From positions 666,424 to 730,423 of the forward strand of contig JAACJK010000005.1 of assembly GCA_013368325.1 (NCBI GenBank): a stretch of 64,000 bases of DNA, written 5' to 3'. This stretch comes from Ephemerocybe angulata (lineage: Eukaryota; Basidiomycota; Agaricomycetes; Agaricales; Psathyrellaceae). The notes beneath the pieces were generated by a model. It ran no database searches. It was not told where the DNA came from and saw only the letters and a program-made list of their open reading frames with translations. This document shows positions 44,576-56,460 of this stretch, one piece after another (the first letter of the stretch is position 1; each line of letters starts with the position of its first letter). The translations under genes and the position numbers were made by a program.

Positions 44576-45785
44576 CGACTCATCGAGATCGAGTACCAAC
44601 TTCGCGTTGCCCAGGCCCAGGAAGCTCTGACAACCCTGCGAAGATGCCTGCAACGTCGAGTCACTGTTTACGACCTGAAGAAGCGGTGGCTTCGGGGTCA
44701 AGCGCCAAACACGAAGGCGCTCAACCTTCTAGCCCAAATCGAAGGCCAGATCTCAACGGCAAAGGGCGAATACCGACAAGCACGGCTCTCACTGCTCACA
44801 CTGGGAGCCATGCTTGGAAAGGTGGGACTCGAAGAGTTTTACCGTCCTCTCGAGGATAGTGATATCAGGGCGATGTCGGCACCAGATGTGAATGAGAGGG
44901 CGGAAGAGACTATGACGGCGAAGCAGAAAGAGAAAGCGAAGAGAAGGACTCACGAGACTCAGAGGACGGTTTCCTGGATTTGGAGGCATGCGTCGGCGAC
45001 TGAGGATAACCATACCGAGTACGAGGCGGAAAGTGAGTGCTGCACCTTAGAGTAAATGTAGCGAAGACTCACACTACCATAGTGATCAAGGTGGAATGGG
45101 CGAAGTCGAGAGCCCGGGCGGCGCGCTTTCACGAGGAGGTCAAGATAGTCAGGGAGGAAATGAAGCGAACCATCCGTTTTTTCGAGTGGAAGGAGAAGGA
45201 ATGGTACAAGCGCGCAGACGCGAAACAGGCGCAGGAGGGAGTCGATGAAGATTACAAAGACGGGTTGCAGGCGTATGCCAAAAGGCAGGGGGCGATTTGC
45301 CTGGGCCTCCGTCGAAAGTTCGAACATATGTGGGCTGGGGTGGATGTCCGAATTGCTGCAGCGATGGCCGAAATATCTAATCCCGCCCAGTACTACGCCA
45401 GGGTGAGTCGACAAACGTCCAGCTCAGTCACCAGCGCAGACGATATCCAAACGTCCAGCTCAGTCCCTAGCGCAGATGCCGATATCATCATGTCTCCTCC
45501 GTAATGTCTTGCTCATGTACTTAGTCTTCTACTACACCTGTTCTATGCATCGATTCAGAAGTGGCTGACGCGTACATTGTGGTGCATAGAATGGTGTATT
45601 ACGTCAATACCCCCGTGCATGCAGTACTGGCTGACAAGGGGCTCATTGTATTCGGTATGGTGCATTGAGATCAGGCGCTGCCCAGGTGGCCAGGTGTGTG
45701 TTGGGAATGGTGGATTGGGATTTTCTTGTCCTAAGATTAGACTGAAGGTGTTGTGGTGCACGGAGCGAAGGCGCCCATCCTAAGG

Positions 45786-47300
45786 CGCCTAGGCGCCTGT
45801 CTCGAATGGCTCACGACTGCCTTCTTGCGCCAGGAGTGGTTGCGCTAGGAGCATTACGTCGAAGCGCCCAGGCGCTTATTTTTACGGACTTTGACCTACA
45901 ATGGCTTTGTGGTGTGCCAAGTGGCACATCAAAGCCAAAGCCAGGCGTCGGGAGAGGAAACGGCTCATGAGGTGTTCAGGCGCTTATTTACACTGACTTG
46001 AAGTTGTGACGTAGTGTGCGGACTTGAGCATCAGGCAACGGCGCCACGGTGCATCTCGTCAAGGGCTCAGGCGCTGATTTACACGGACTTACTATGCTTT
46101 GTGGGGTGCGGTGGCATGCCTCCAGCGACGGCACCCAGGCACCTGTGAGGAACGGCTCGAGAGTAAATCCTTGTGCAGGAAGTGGTGCATCATGTCAAGG
46201 CGTCCAGGCGCTATTTGACACCATGTTCCGCGGAGGTAGACCTGTGCGGAACCGGAACCGCGCGAGTAACTTCTTGTGCAGGAAGTGGTGCATCACGTCA
46301 TGGAGCCCGGGCGCTTATTTACGCCGACTTATCATGGCTTCGTGGTGCGCGGAGCGGTGCATCACGTCAAGGCGCTCAGGCGCCCAGGCGCTTATTTCCA
46401 CCGACTTACCATAGCCTCGTGGTGCGCGGAGTGGTGCATCAGGCGAAGGCGCCTCACGCACAGGGTTGTCGCTGAGACTGCCATCCCGTTGTGCACGGGG
46501 TGTGTATGTGTATTTATAGGTAATAGATGTGGTGCAACGAGACGGTGTGTATCACGGTAACGGTGTGTATCATGTCGGTGACGGTGTGTATCACGTCGGT
46601 GACGGTGTGTATCAGGTCGTTGTACTTTTCGGGCGCTCAGGCGCCCAGGCGCTTATTTCCACCGACTTACCATAGCTTCGTGGTGCACGGACTGGTGCAT
46701 CAGGCGAAGGCGCCTCACGCACACGGTTGTCTCTGAGACTGCCATCCCGTTGTGCACGGGATGTGTATGTGTATTTGAAGGTAATAGAAATGGTGCAACG
46801 AGACGGTGTGTATCACGTCGTTGGACTTTTCGGTCCATTTGGCGAAGCACCAGTAATTCCGGCGCAAAGAGACTCTCAGACTCACCTAAGCTCCTTCGTT
46901 GTGGATATGGCCAGTCCTCGAGCTTCCACCAGGCCCCTCTCAAGACGTGGGAAGAAGGGATTGTGAGAGGCATTCCCTATGCATCGGGATCAGTACAAGT
47001 ACATCGGGTGCCTGATGCACCGAGACGGTGTGCATCACGTCGTTATACTTTTCGGTCCATTTGGCAAAGCGCCAGTAATCGGGCCCCACAAAACCCGGGT
47101 TTGCAGAGCAGCGGCCTGGACAAAAGCTGCTATTTAGAAGCGGTTTATCATTTCTTGGCGCTAAGAGACTCTCAGACTCACCTAAGCTCCTTCATTGTGG
47201 ATATAGCCAGTCCTCGAGCTTCCACCAGGCCCCTCTCAAGAGGTGGGAAGAAAGTATTGTGAGAGACATTCCCTATGCATCGGGATCAGTAGATCGCGAG
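45786..47300. repeat. Degenerate repeat field (GCGCCCAGGCGC / GTGGTGCATCACGTC words)
   Basis: A loose array of units of roughly 100 bases, each containing AAGTGGTGCATCACGTCA, then GGCGCTCAGGCGCTTATTT, then CACCGACTTA. Two larger duplications sit on top. About 46420-46560 repeats as about 46660-46800. About 46810-46995 repeats as about 47040-47292, the second copy carrying an extra block of about 70 bases. Apparent frames are repeat artefacts. Confidence 0.75.
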
Positions 47301-47529
47301 GCCAGATATGCACCGCCTGTGCCTGATGGACCGGTTGGTAGGGCTAACCTTGTGGGCTATATCCCCAACAGTAACAGAGAGCGGGATTGATGGCGGTGGA
47401 GAGCGCCAACCACTGCAACCGCCGGTTCTTTTCGGTGTGCATTGGTGTGCATTGTCAGGCAGTCTGGCAGACGGATCCGAGGGAGAGCCGAAGGAACGAC
47501 GGGTTCTATATGGTGTATGGGGGCATTAT

Positions 47530-47566
47530 GGGTGCAATAGAATCTATTGAAGCCAATATTGCACCC
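47530..47566. repeat. Small perfect inverted repeat (GGGTGCAATA / TATTGCACCC)
   Basis: Ten-base arms at 47530-47539 and 47557-47566 with a 17-base loop. It lies immediately before the F-box fragment and resembles the GGGTGCAT-rich insert at 20092-20480. Confidence 0.7.
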
Positions 47567-47589
47567 AAAGCCAGACAACGGCCAGCGCA

Positions 47590-47818
47590 AATTGTTGCAC
47601 AACTCGGACAGAGACAGGTGGGCGTGCAGTGCTTGTACAATTGGCTAGAAGAGATGAGCAGCCCAAAAGCAGATATTCCCCGCAACAGCCCTTGGAACAA
47701 TCTTCGTTCCCTATCTCTCATTTTCACAGACAGTATCTCGCACCAATGGGAAGTCGCCAAGGATATATCACTATCCCTGTTCAGTCGTTTGCCGCCCGTA
47801 TCCACCTTAGTCACATAG
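47590..47818 (+). pseudogene. F-box gene fragment (middle part only)
   Basis: One frame reads GVQCLYNWLEEMSS, then SPWNNLRSLSLIFTDS and LFSRLPPVSTL, matching the segment PSPWRLLRSISIVFAD...FAMLPPVTALG of the F-box protein at 14741-16333. There is no F-box or start upstream and a stop follows (47815-47817). It begins about where the truncated F-box gene at 19469 leaves off. It could be the displaced other half of a similar gene or an independent relic. Confidence 0.6.
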
Positions 47819-48640
47819 GAAAAGCTACCCATTAGGTTAAGGAATTTCTCTTTCCCAAGTACCTAATAGGTTGGCTTTTCCCAGCCCTTTACCACTTTTT
47901 ATTTCCGCCCTTCCCTTTTTCCACTTCCTCCTTTCCTTTTCCTATTTCCCATCCTGTTCCTACTTCTGCCTTTTCCCTTTTCCAGGGACTGTATGTCTGC
48001 ACCATTTCCTCTACCCCTTTCCCATTACCCACATCATTTCCCCCATCATTGTCACAGTCACGGGGTGTCCGGGGTCCTCCCTCCTTTTTTTTTTTTTTTT
48101 TTTTTTTTTTCTTGCTCAGCTGCTTCGCCCTCTATCTATCCTGCCAGAGTTACAGAGTAAATCTAGGCCATGCAAGGGAGCAATCAAATAGGTGAAATGG
48201 GTGTCAGAAACGGACATCTTTTTGAATAACTAATAATGCAGAGATGAGCCCGTGATATCCTCAGATAGCATAGCTGTGAGTTCTATAATAATAGGTGATA
48301 TTTTAGAGTAATGATATCGATGAAGAATAGCAATGAAATGCATCATAGCAGGCTTCGCGGCAGCATGTGCATCCTAGAACTATCAGGACTGCCCGTTCTG
48401 CAGCGCCCACAAAAATTTAATGACCATCATCTGGCGAATGCCATATATTCCTGAGCAAATAACTTTCTCATCAATATTACAAAAGCTATATTAGCTATTT
48501 CCAATCATGTTTCCTTTACCCAAATCATGTTATCTTTACCCAGGGTCTTTCCCAGACTTCCCACATCCTTCCTACATTACCTTTCCAAAGACTATTCTGT
48601 TCCCTTAGCCTTACCCAGGTTTACCCATCTTACCCTAGAG
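47819..48640. other. Pyrimidine-rich stretch with a T26 run
   Basis: 47870-48060 is strongly C/T-rich on the given strand. A run of 26 T lies at 48085-48110. No coding signal. A poly(A) tail of an old reverse-strand retrosequence is possible but unsupported by any body sequence. Confidence 0.5.
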
Positions 48641-48900
48641 TCCTAACGCCACTTAGGGCAAGACTTACATATAATAAATATCTTACCCAGCCTAACCCAG
48701 CCTTACCCAGCCTTACCCAGCATGTTACCGAGCCTTACCCAACCTGTTACTGAGCCCCATTTACAGTCAAATGTCTACCAAGCTTGCTAAGATGTTTACC
48801 CAGGGCATAACCCAGCATTACCCAAGAGTCACATCTTTACCCAGATTGCTAAGGCCTTACCCAGCCTTACCTAGTCTTTCCCATCTTACCTACCTTTCCC
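48640..48900. repeat. Loose TTACCCAGCC repeats
   Basis: Many irregular copies of TTACCCAG(CC) with variable spacing. The words resemble but are not telomeric repeats. Confidence 0.6.
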
Positions 48901-49319
48901 ACTATAGATCTGCGGAAGATAAAGTGTCTTCAATATTGAGCAACAGGTAGAAGGTCAGACTCAGAGCTGAGTGAGGTTCCGCACAACATCAAATACCTTC
49001 AACATCCAGCGATGGGGCAGAGGTCCCGCAGAAGATAAAGTACCTCCAGGAACCAGTGACAAGGCGGAGGTCAGATTTGGGGCTGAGTGGGGATCCGCAG
49101 AAGATAAGAGGATTCACACAAGATCAAATACCTTCAACATCTAGCAGGGGCAGAGGTCCCGCAGAAGATAAAGTACCCGACGGGGGGAGGGGGAGGTTCT
49201 GCAGAAGATCAAGTGCCTCCAGGAACCAGTAACAAGGCGGAGGTTAGATTCGGGCCTGCGTGGGGATCCGCAGAAGATCAAGTGCCTCCAGGAATCAGCG
49301 ACGGGGTGGAGGTCAGATC

Positions 49320-49930
49320 CTGGCCTGAGTGTGGATCCGCAGAAGATAAGGTACCTTCAAGATCCGATAAAGTACCTTCAGGATCCAGCGACAGGGAGAA
49401 GGGGATCCGGAGAAAATAAAGTACCTTCAAGATCCAGCGACGGGGAGAAGGTCATATCCGGGGCTGAGTGCGGATCCGCAGAAAATAAAGTACCTTCAAG
49501 GTCCAGCGACGGGGAGAAGGTCATATCCGGGGCTGAGTGTGGATCCACAGAAGATAAAGTACCTTCAAGATCCAGCGACGGGGAGAAGGTCATATCCGGG
49601 GCTGAGTGCGGATCCACAGAAAATAAAGTACCTTCAAGGTCCAGCGACGGGGAGAAGGTCATATCCGGGGCTGAGTGTGGATCCACAGAAGATAAAGTAC
49701 CTTCAAGATCCAGCGACGGGGAGAAGGTCATATCCGGGGCTGAGTGCGGATCCACAGAAAATAAAGTACCTTCAGGATCCAGCGACAGGGAGAAGGGGAT
49801 CCGCAGAAAATAAAGTACCTTCAGGATCCAGCGACAGGGAGAAGGTCATATCCGGGGCTGAGTGCGGATCCGCAGAAGATAAAGTACCTTCAGGATCCAG
49901 CAACGGGGAGAAGGTCAGACTCAGGGTGGG
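49320..49930. repeat. 69-bp minisatellite with 49-bp short units
   Basis: The word TCCAGCGAC recurs at 49384, 49433, 49502, 49571, 49640, 49709, 49778 and 49827 (TCCAGCAAC at 49896). Spacing is 49, 69, 69, 69, 69, 69, 49 and 69. The short units lack the block TCATATCCGGGGCTGAGTGC. Because 69 = 3 x 23, the array is open in more than one frame on both strands (for example SSDGEKVISGAECGS). Older diverged units extend left to about 48950. I see no gene using it. Confidence 0.92.
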
Positions 49931-50394
49931 TGTCACAGTTGTGCAAGAGACAATCACTAACCAGCTTCCTTGCCAAGTAATCAAAGAGTACCTAACTTAC
50001 AGACATGAAGGCAGGATTTACACAAGAACAAATACCTTGTTCATACTTATACATTAAACATCACACGGTAATACATAGACATTGCAGTTAGCTTTAAATA
50101 ACCAAGTTCCCTGCAGGGTGAAGCCCTACCCAAGTCCTGGACCGCCAGGACCTGCGGAGTAACCCGAGCGTGGGCGCTTATTGTCCGCAAACCAGCGTAC
50201 AGCCCCCTCACAATAAAATAATTCGGGCGATGTCCAAAAAGGGGAAGCTTACCAAGATTGATGGTTCCCGCGCGAGCGTACAGCCACCGGCACCAAGATA
50301 ATAACCAAGCCCCTATGCGTGGACCTGGACTTGGGCGACCGCCGACAGGCAGAAAGGAGCACAGAAAGGAGAATATCATTCACAGAACAGTACA
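49931..50394. other. Intergenic, nothing recognised
   Basis: Ordinary sequence between the minisatellite and the KDZ gene stop; no supported feature. Confidence 0.4.
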
Positions 50395-53300
50395 TTAACG
50401 TTTACGCTTCCTAGGAGAGCCACTCTCAGAGGGCGCTCTGGCCCCTTCTTCACCGTTCTCCTCCAATATATCGTCCTCCTCACCCAGCAGATCCATTGAC
50501 TCCATGGCCTGAAGTACCAGGTCATCGGCCTCCAGCTCCGAGTCTTTACTCACATCGCTTTCCTCCGAGTCGCTCGAGCCCGGGGTGTCCAGCATCGAAC
50601 GAGGGGGTGGGTCGAAACCCTGCGCCGTTGTCGTCCAGTCCATCGAATACACCTGAGGAGAAACCGCCCGAATCATGCTTCTCCAAGTCGAAATAAGCCC
50701 CGTAAGAGCGGTTTGTCGACGAAGAAGCTGATAATTGATGTTCTCGCACTCTAGCAGAAGACAGTGCATTAGCCAGGGTCGTGACCGATGGTTCGGATAC
50801 TCACCGTTCCTCTCCAAAGCCGCCTCAAGAGCGTCCCATTGCCCCCGTGCCCATCGTCGAAGGTTCTCGCACTCTTGCTTCAGCCGAAGCTCTTCTTCGA
50901 TGCACCTTTGGAGATCCAACCAAGCTATGATGCCCCTCCGGATATCGTCATTCCCAAGCCAACCCGGAACATCCCCGGGCTCGCCATCTTTCAGCCCTGC
51001 ATCATCCCATATCGGAGCGTCGACATCCAGAGAGTACAGCTCCTCCTTTGGAATCTGACGGGGAGAAACTGCGCCCGCCGTCGCCAAGCCTTCCCTGATA
51101 TACCTGTCTAGGTCCTTGCACATATCGTTGTACTTCTTGGCAGCCTTCGCAATGGTCCCTTGATGCCGACCGACTTGCTGCCGTATGTGTTTATGGAGGC
51201 CCGATTCTGCATGTCGCGATAGTCATTAATGTCCTAAGTCTTACACCTCAATGATAAGTACACTCACCGTTGGCGGAAACGCGTTGATAGGCGCGGTCCA
51301 CGCGTTCGAATTCGAACTTCCTGCTCTGTAGCTTGGCCCGTAAACGCTCCTTGACTGCGAGCGTCTTGAGGCGCAGCTCCAGGTACTTGTCCTTGATTAG
51401 GCCCTTCAGATTTTCTTCGTCGCGTACACCCAACGCCCTGCGCTTCGAGTCAATCTGCCCATCAACTTCCTCTCTCCGAGTCGACAACACCGCCCGAGAC
51501 TCCAGTAGCTCGTCCAGCCCATCCGTACCCTGCATCCTGCTGACCTTCCTATCAATCTTTTGTATATCAGCCTTCAAACTAGAGCTGAAATCCATCAAAC
51601 TTAGGATGGCTTTGACGCTCTTCTTCGCAAGACCCCCGGTGGCTCTCGTCAACGGCCTTGTCTGCGCCTCCACCTGCAGCTCCCACTCCCTTTGAAGATC
51701 CTCGTTGCTGTATGTCAGCTCGCCGAGGACCTCCAATGCCGCCGCCTTCTTTTCGCGAGTCTTCAGGTATTTACGCTTGATCCATAGCCCGAGGACGCCG
51801 AGAGACTGTTCGCGAAGATGCGAAACTTGGACGTCGATGGTGAACAGCCGTTGGTGGTACTGCATAGTCAGGTCAGTGACAAGAAGGATCAAGTTGTAGA
51901 TAACGCACCCCAGAAACCCGCAGAGTCGGAATGAGAAACTCGATTGCGCTCCAAAACCGTTCACAGCCTTCACCGTCCGAGAGCCCGAATCCCTTACGCT
52001 TCCGTGGGTGATACACCAGCTGGCAAGGCCACTGATGCCCGTAGGCATGGAAAACAGAGACCGCCCAGCTTATCCTCGGCACGATATCAGCCATGAACTT
52101 CCACTTGTGACAGCTCCGTTCCAGCTGACACCCGATATCATACATGATCCCGACAGTCGCCTCCTTCGGAATGTACTTGAAGAGCTTCAAGATCAGGGCG
52201 ATCGCGAAGTACTGTCGCTCCCCCGCCGTCGTCATATTGGCCAGCCAGAGGACCCGGTCGTGTCGGCAAAGGAGGGCCATGAGCCCAGTGTCCGCGAAGT
52301 ATTTGGTGCTCGCCTTGGTCCGTTTCTCGTCAGCCGCTGTGAACGACTCCTGGCATGCGTCGAGCACAGACCTCGGGACCTTCATCCCTGCTTCAACACC
52401 ATCCGCCCCTGTTACTGTGTCTTTCTTCGCCGCTGCAGGGCGTGCCGGTCGAAGCTTCTCTACGTACTCCTGCGCCTTCTTGATCTCATCGCGCGTCAGG
52501 ATAGCCGAGGAGGGATGGCGAAGGGGTGGATCATTAGACTTTCCACGTACGGGGTTTCGCCTTTTCTGCGTGAAGCAAGCGTCCAAGCACACGATAACGT
52601 CTGGGCTGAGGGAAGAAGTCAGTAAATAGACGTAGAACGGGTCGCATTAAAGTACTCACTCATCCCCTCCTTTCACAATCCCCTCTCTCCCGCCGAAGCA
52701 TGCCGGGCAACAGAGCGCCAGATATCCCTGCGTGTCATCCTCCACATCTTCCCAGACATCGTCCCCGCCCTCTTCCTCGTCGGCCTCTTCTTCTTCTTTC
52801 TCCACAGGAGCCTCGTCTCGACCTATGGCCTTTGAAATGACCTTCCGCAGCGACGCCTCGGCCTCGAGGCATAAGACAGTATACCAGCGAAGACTGGCCG
52901 TGAACTTCCGTCGTATCACATCCTGCCCATCGATAGTATAACCCCGAGACCTCAGAAAGGCCTCCAATGTCAACGTCCAGGCCGTTTTATTCGGTGGGCT
53001 TCGCAGGTGCAGTTCTCGAACGAACTCAAGCATTGTGATGTCGAACGCATAGGAGGGGCGCAGCGGGACCGAGGATAAGTAACCCATCCTCAGAAGCTGC
53101 ACTACCGGCTCACAGCTACACACTGTCGCCTTTGAAAGCCCTGCAAAGCCAGTCAGCATATACCAATCCATCCTGAGACGACGGTACTCACCTTCCCATG
53201 AAACTAGTGTTACCTTGACTCTACGTGTCGTCCCAACGCATCCGCACGCCGGAGCCTCTCTACAGATATCCCGGAGGTTGTCGGAGGTGCAGAGTACCTC

Positions 53301-53657
53301 CAAATAGACCGGTAGTAGGAGAGGAATGACCTCTTGTGTCCATCGCTCCCATTGAGCCCGACGATAATCTCGCACTTTCCGAGGCGACGAGGTAGGGTGA
53401 TCTTCGAATGTGAACGCGCGCGTAGGAGACTCGTCTCTCCCCGAAGGAGAAGACCCAACTTTCGAGGGCGAGGATCCCAGAACCTGAGAGAAATCCCCTG
53501 CCGGGGTGCGAACATCGACCCTGGGGAATATCGACACACCCTGGGATCCGTACGGCCTACGACCCGCTCGACCAACGGACAGCTTCCATTTAGTCTTCTT
53601 CGAGGAGCCCTGTGAAACGGCCTTGTTACGAATCGAGCTGGGGAGGCGGAACGACAT
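50395..53657 (-). CDS. KDZ transposase, CxC1 type, apparently intact (997 aa)
   Basis: Exons 53192-53657, 52660-53140, 51909-52605, 51268-51859, 50805-51206 and 50395-50750 join in frame to 997 residues. Two introns (51 and 54 bases) are multiples of three and are called from their splice ends. Order: polar N-terminus; RRAQWERWTQEVIPLLLPVYLEVL; the CxC1 cysteine cluster (CREAPACGC...CSCEP, about 133-165) with the LRMGYLSSVPLRPSYAFDITML block; an acidic insert; CPACFGG; then the transposase core with VCLDACFTQKRR, IMYDIGCQLERS (about 471), FHAYGHQWPCQLVYHPRKR and SDGEGCERFWS (about 529). Long coiled coils and a tail rich in D, E and K/R (SPRKRKR, possible nuclear signal) follow. No inverted termini were identified. 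Family and domain calls are firm; activity is not tested. Confidence 0.9.
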
Positions 53658-53965
53658 ACCGGACGATAACTCGAACAGAACGAAAAACCTGGTGTTGTCG
53701 GGCCGTCGGCATTACCATTAATGGACGCGATTACTTCACGTGACATTTCTTTCCCCATTACGAGCGAACGAAGCAAATGACATTAAGATAATACTCTGGA
53801 ACGAAGAAGAAGGATGTGAGCCATAAAACCAAAAGAGAACACGGGTGAACTTACACGGACGTGCGATACTACGAGCCATGCAACAACTACAATAACGATA
53901 CCTGAGTTAAAAGATGAAAATAAGTACGAGATCCGCACATAAAGGTCCGTAGATGGCTTACCTCC
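53658..53965. other. Short intergenic spacer between same-strand genes
   Basis: No feature seen. It should hold the KDZ promoter and the 3' end of the upstream gene. Confidence 0.4.
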
Positions 53966-56445
53966 TCACACGCAATCCGGCGCAGTCGAGAACAAGGAGC
54001 CATAGATTGAAGCCGGCCCTTTGCGAAGGAGGGATGATTTCGGAAGTCGAACAGGGGCGATGGGAATGCGATCGAACTGGGCGTGAAAGGTCTGGCAGTA
54101 GAACTCGACGACGAGGTCCTCCAGCCGAGCCATCGCCCCCTCCTCCATCTCCAGAGACGCGTCGGTAATGGCATCCGGACACCTGGGCCACCTCAAGACC
54201 ACCACACGCAGAGCTAGTACATGCCGAGCGCGTTCACGCCAGTCCAAAGAAGCCAAACCCCTATCGACGTTGGGCAAGGCTTGGAGGAAGAAACCCTCAT
54301 GGTTGCCGTCTACGAGAGGAAAGACCCGACGAAGGATGTCTTCGCGTGCTTCTGACGCCGCCGTTCTCTCCCGTTCCGATACGATAAGACCAGGGGTCGT
54401 CATCCAAACTTCGGGGAGTAGTTCTCGGTCGAGGATGAACAGCTCCATCCGGAAGTTGAATTCGTGCAGCTCGTACATGATCTCCTCGAGCGTATCTTCC
54501 GACATCTCACGATCCAGTGTCTCCCAATTCCCCAGACCGATCTGCTGCTCCAGCCAAGCCACCCGTCCGATCTTGGTCGTTCGAATGGGGAGGTCGTCGA
54601 GATGGCTGGGAACAGACCTCCCCTTGGCCTTGCGCGAGTTTGCTTTCACCGCGCTCTGAGATGAGGACGATTCAGCAGCGTTCCCGGCGGAAGTGGTCGT
54701 GCGAGGGCGTTTGGCGGGGGGTTCGGAAAGACGCTTAGCGGCGATGGGGGGGACGTAGCCATCGAAATGATAGCGGAGATTGTTGAGGAAGTTTCTCCAC
54801 GCTTGACTGTCGGGGAACGACGACGAACCCCAGTTGCTCTCGACCAATATCGCAATGATAGCTGCACGGCTAGTCAGCCAACCTCCCGCGTAAAGCTTCG
54901 CATTCCCCGTTTGCCTCAGGAGCTTAGGAGCGGGAGCGACCGTGCCCAACAGAGTTGTGCTCCTCGCCTTGACGCGTGGGCGCTTCTTCTCTAACGCCTT
55001 CTTCCAAGATGGGATCATCGGCAAAGTCCTGGCCGAGTCGTATGTCTGAGGACGCTTCAAGGATGCAGAAATAGGGGCCCCAGGAGGATGGGCAGCGGAA
55101 GGAAGGGAAGCCGAGCCGGGGCCATTTGGAAGTTGATATACAGAATCTGTAGATAAGTAGATAACATCAGTAACAGTTTACAATATACATGAAACAACTC
55201 ACAAGGCAAGAGCTCGATGGAGCGCACACGGCGGTATCCAGCATCCTCGGTCGTGGCTGCAGGGACTCCCATAGTCGAGACGTATGAGCGACCAGACACT
55301 CGGCACCCGATTCTTTGAAGGGCGTCTTGAAGCTCTGTTCCTGCTGGACCTCGGTGCAGGCGAGGGAATGGGTAGATCATCTTGCCACCGCCTTCCAGTG
55401 TGACATGAAACTCCTCTGTTACGATGGGGCGATCGTCGAGAATGGGCGTGTCGCGGAGCCTGTCAACTTTGGCCAACGGGTGGACCACGGCATTCGTAGG
55501 GATATCGCAGGAGGGGCGGACGAACCAAACCGGGATTCCGAGGTGAAAGAGCCGCTGAGCCTCGCGCAGGTCATGAGTGAAGGCGCCCATTATGCTGTTG
55601 CTGACGGGGAAGGGGCCGGACTCCCTCAATCGAGGTAGAAAGATCGTGGCGAACGTGATGAACCCGGCGATGTCAAGACATGTACGTTGGAATTCCCCGA
55701 CGTTCAAGACGATAGACCTGAACGTCATGCCCATCCCCAAGCGTTCCAACGTGAGATGCATGTGCGTTACGAGCAGGGCGAGCATGCTGTAGTTGTACGT
55801 CTTGAGCAGCTCCCCAGCCCGTTTCGCGTGGTCTTCCGATAGAACTTTGAAGTGCCTAACGATGGCGGAGTGGAGAAGGCGGATGTCCTTGTTGACGACC
55901 GTAGGGATGGCCGGGCAGTCCTCCTCCTTGACGATGTAAAAGAGCATTTCGTTTTGATGGGTACGAAGGGGGATGCAAGGGATGTATTCGTATTTTGACG
56001 TAGCGAATTGAGGATATCGGGACCTGTCGTCGTACCCGTACCTGCCGTCCGCGAATGCGTGGGCATCGCGCATACCAGTAGGGGGGTAGAGGATGAACGG
56101 CTGGTTGGGGCTAGTGATCACCCAGACAGCGTCCTTGGGGATGGTGATACGGGGACCGCCGTCGTCGAGGACCTCCCCCGCTTGAACAGGGATGTCCGTC
56201 ACAAAGTAAGAGCGCATGTCGTTAACAGTTTTGCTCTCTGAGAGACTGTCAGTAGAAGCCCTGACCGCGATGAAAGCGGTACACTCACCGAAGGTCCCCG
56301 TTGCCGTGTCAAGGGTCACTGGAAACTCTAGCGTTGGATGTTGCTTCACGCTTTCCGAGGGCAATGGAAAAGGGCCATACAGCATCGGTAACTCTGAGTT
56401 TCCCGGCTGAGAGGGGGGTGTCGCAGTGGTCGTGGCTTCAGACAT
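53966..56445 (-). CDS. Orphan Agaricomycete protein upstream of the KDZ gene (790 aa)
   Basis: Exons 56289-56445, 55203-56237 and 53966-55146 give exactly 791 codons. Introns are 51 (in frame) and 56 bases. N-terminal half: ITIPKDAVWVITSPNQPFI, EYIPCIPL, a helical region and GAFTHDLREAQRLFHLGIPVWFVRP, a signature I recognise from multi-copy uncharacterised mushroom proteins ('...GIPVW.IRP'). The linker contains SVYQLPNG and a K/R-rich segment (KKALEKKRPRVKARS) that may be a nuclear signal. The C-terminal half is helical with SRAAIIAILVESNWG and a conserved-looking LDREMSEDTLEEIMYELHEFNFR. No enzyme motif. It is co-directional with the CxC1 KDZ gene and could be cargo. An intron with the triplet motif (see repeats at 56461) appears to lie in its 5' leader. 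Confidence 0.7.
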
Positions 56446-56460
56446 TTTTGTATACCCCTT

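Larger units (their letters stand above)
31757..45504 (+). pseudogene. KDZ transposase, CxC2 type, interrupted by a Gypsy insertion
   Basis: Exons: 31757-32137, 32196-32408, 32458-32832, 32880-33076, 33126-33440, 33500-33903, 33964-34282, 34336-34579, then (across the insertion) 44576-45032 and 45083-45504. They sum to 1,108 codons without a frame break. Domains: a CxC2 cysteine cluster (CPACSRESAAYRCMSCD...LCGDC, about 158-185) and the KDZ catalytic region with LDACFRLKRK, YISYDIACQW (about 520), PKFHLPAHI and the GEAPERGW...STREMGPG acidic motif (about 583). A long coiled-coil C-terminus follows, with KRLKE-type helices and VEWAKSRARAARFHEEV. KDZ proteins are cut-and-paste DDE transposases of basidiomycetes. 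The LTR element lies between 34579 and 44576, so the transcript would be cut or terminated early. The first 860 or so residues could still be made, ending at a TGA supplied by the LTR. Confidence 0.88.

Noticed and set aside
48640..48900. Internal telomere-like repeats
   Set aside because: TTACCCAGCC is irregular in spacing and is not TTAGGG or its complement.
49331..50057. Apparent repeat protein of 23-residue units
   Set aside because: Product of the 69-bp array, open on both strands, with no start context, introns or homology.
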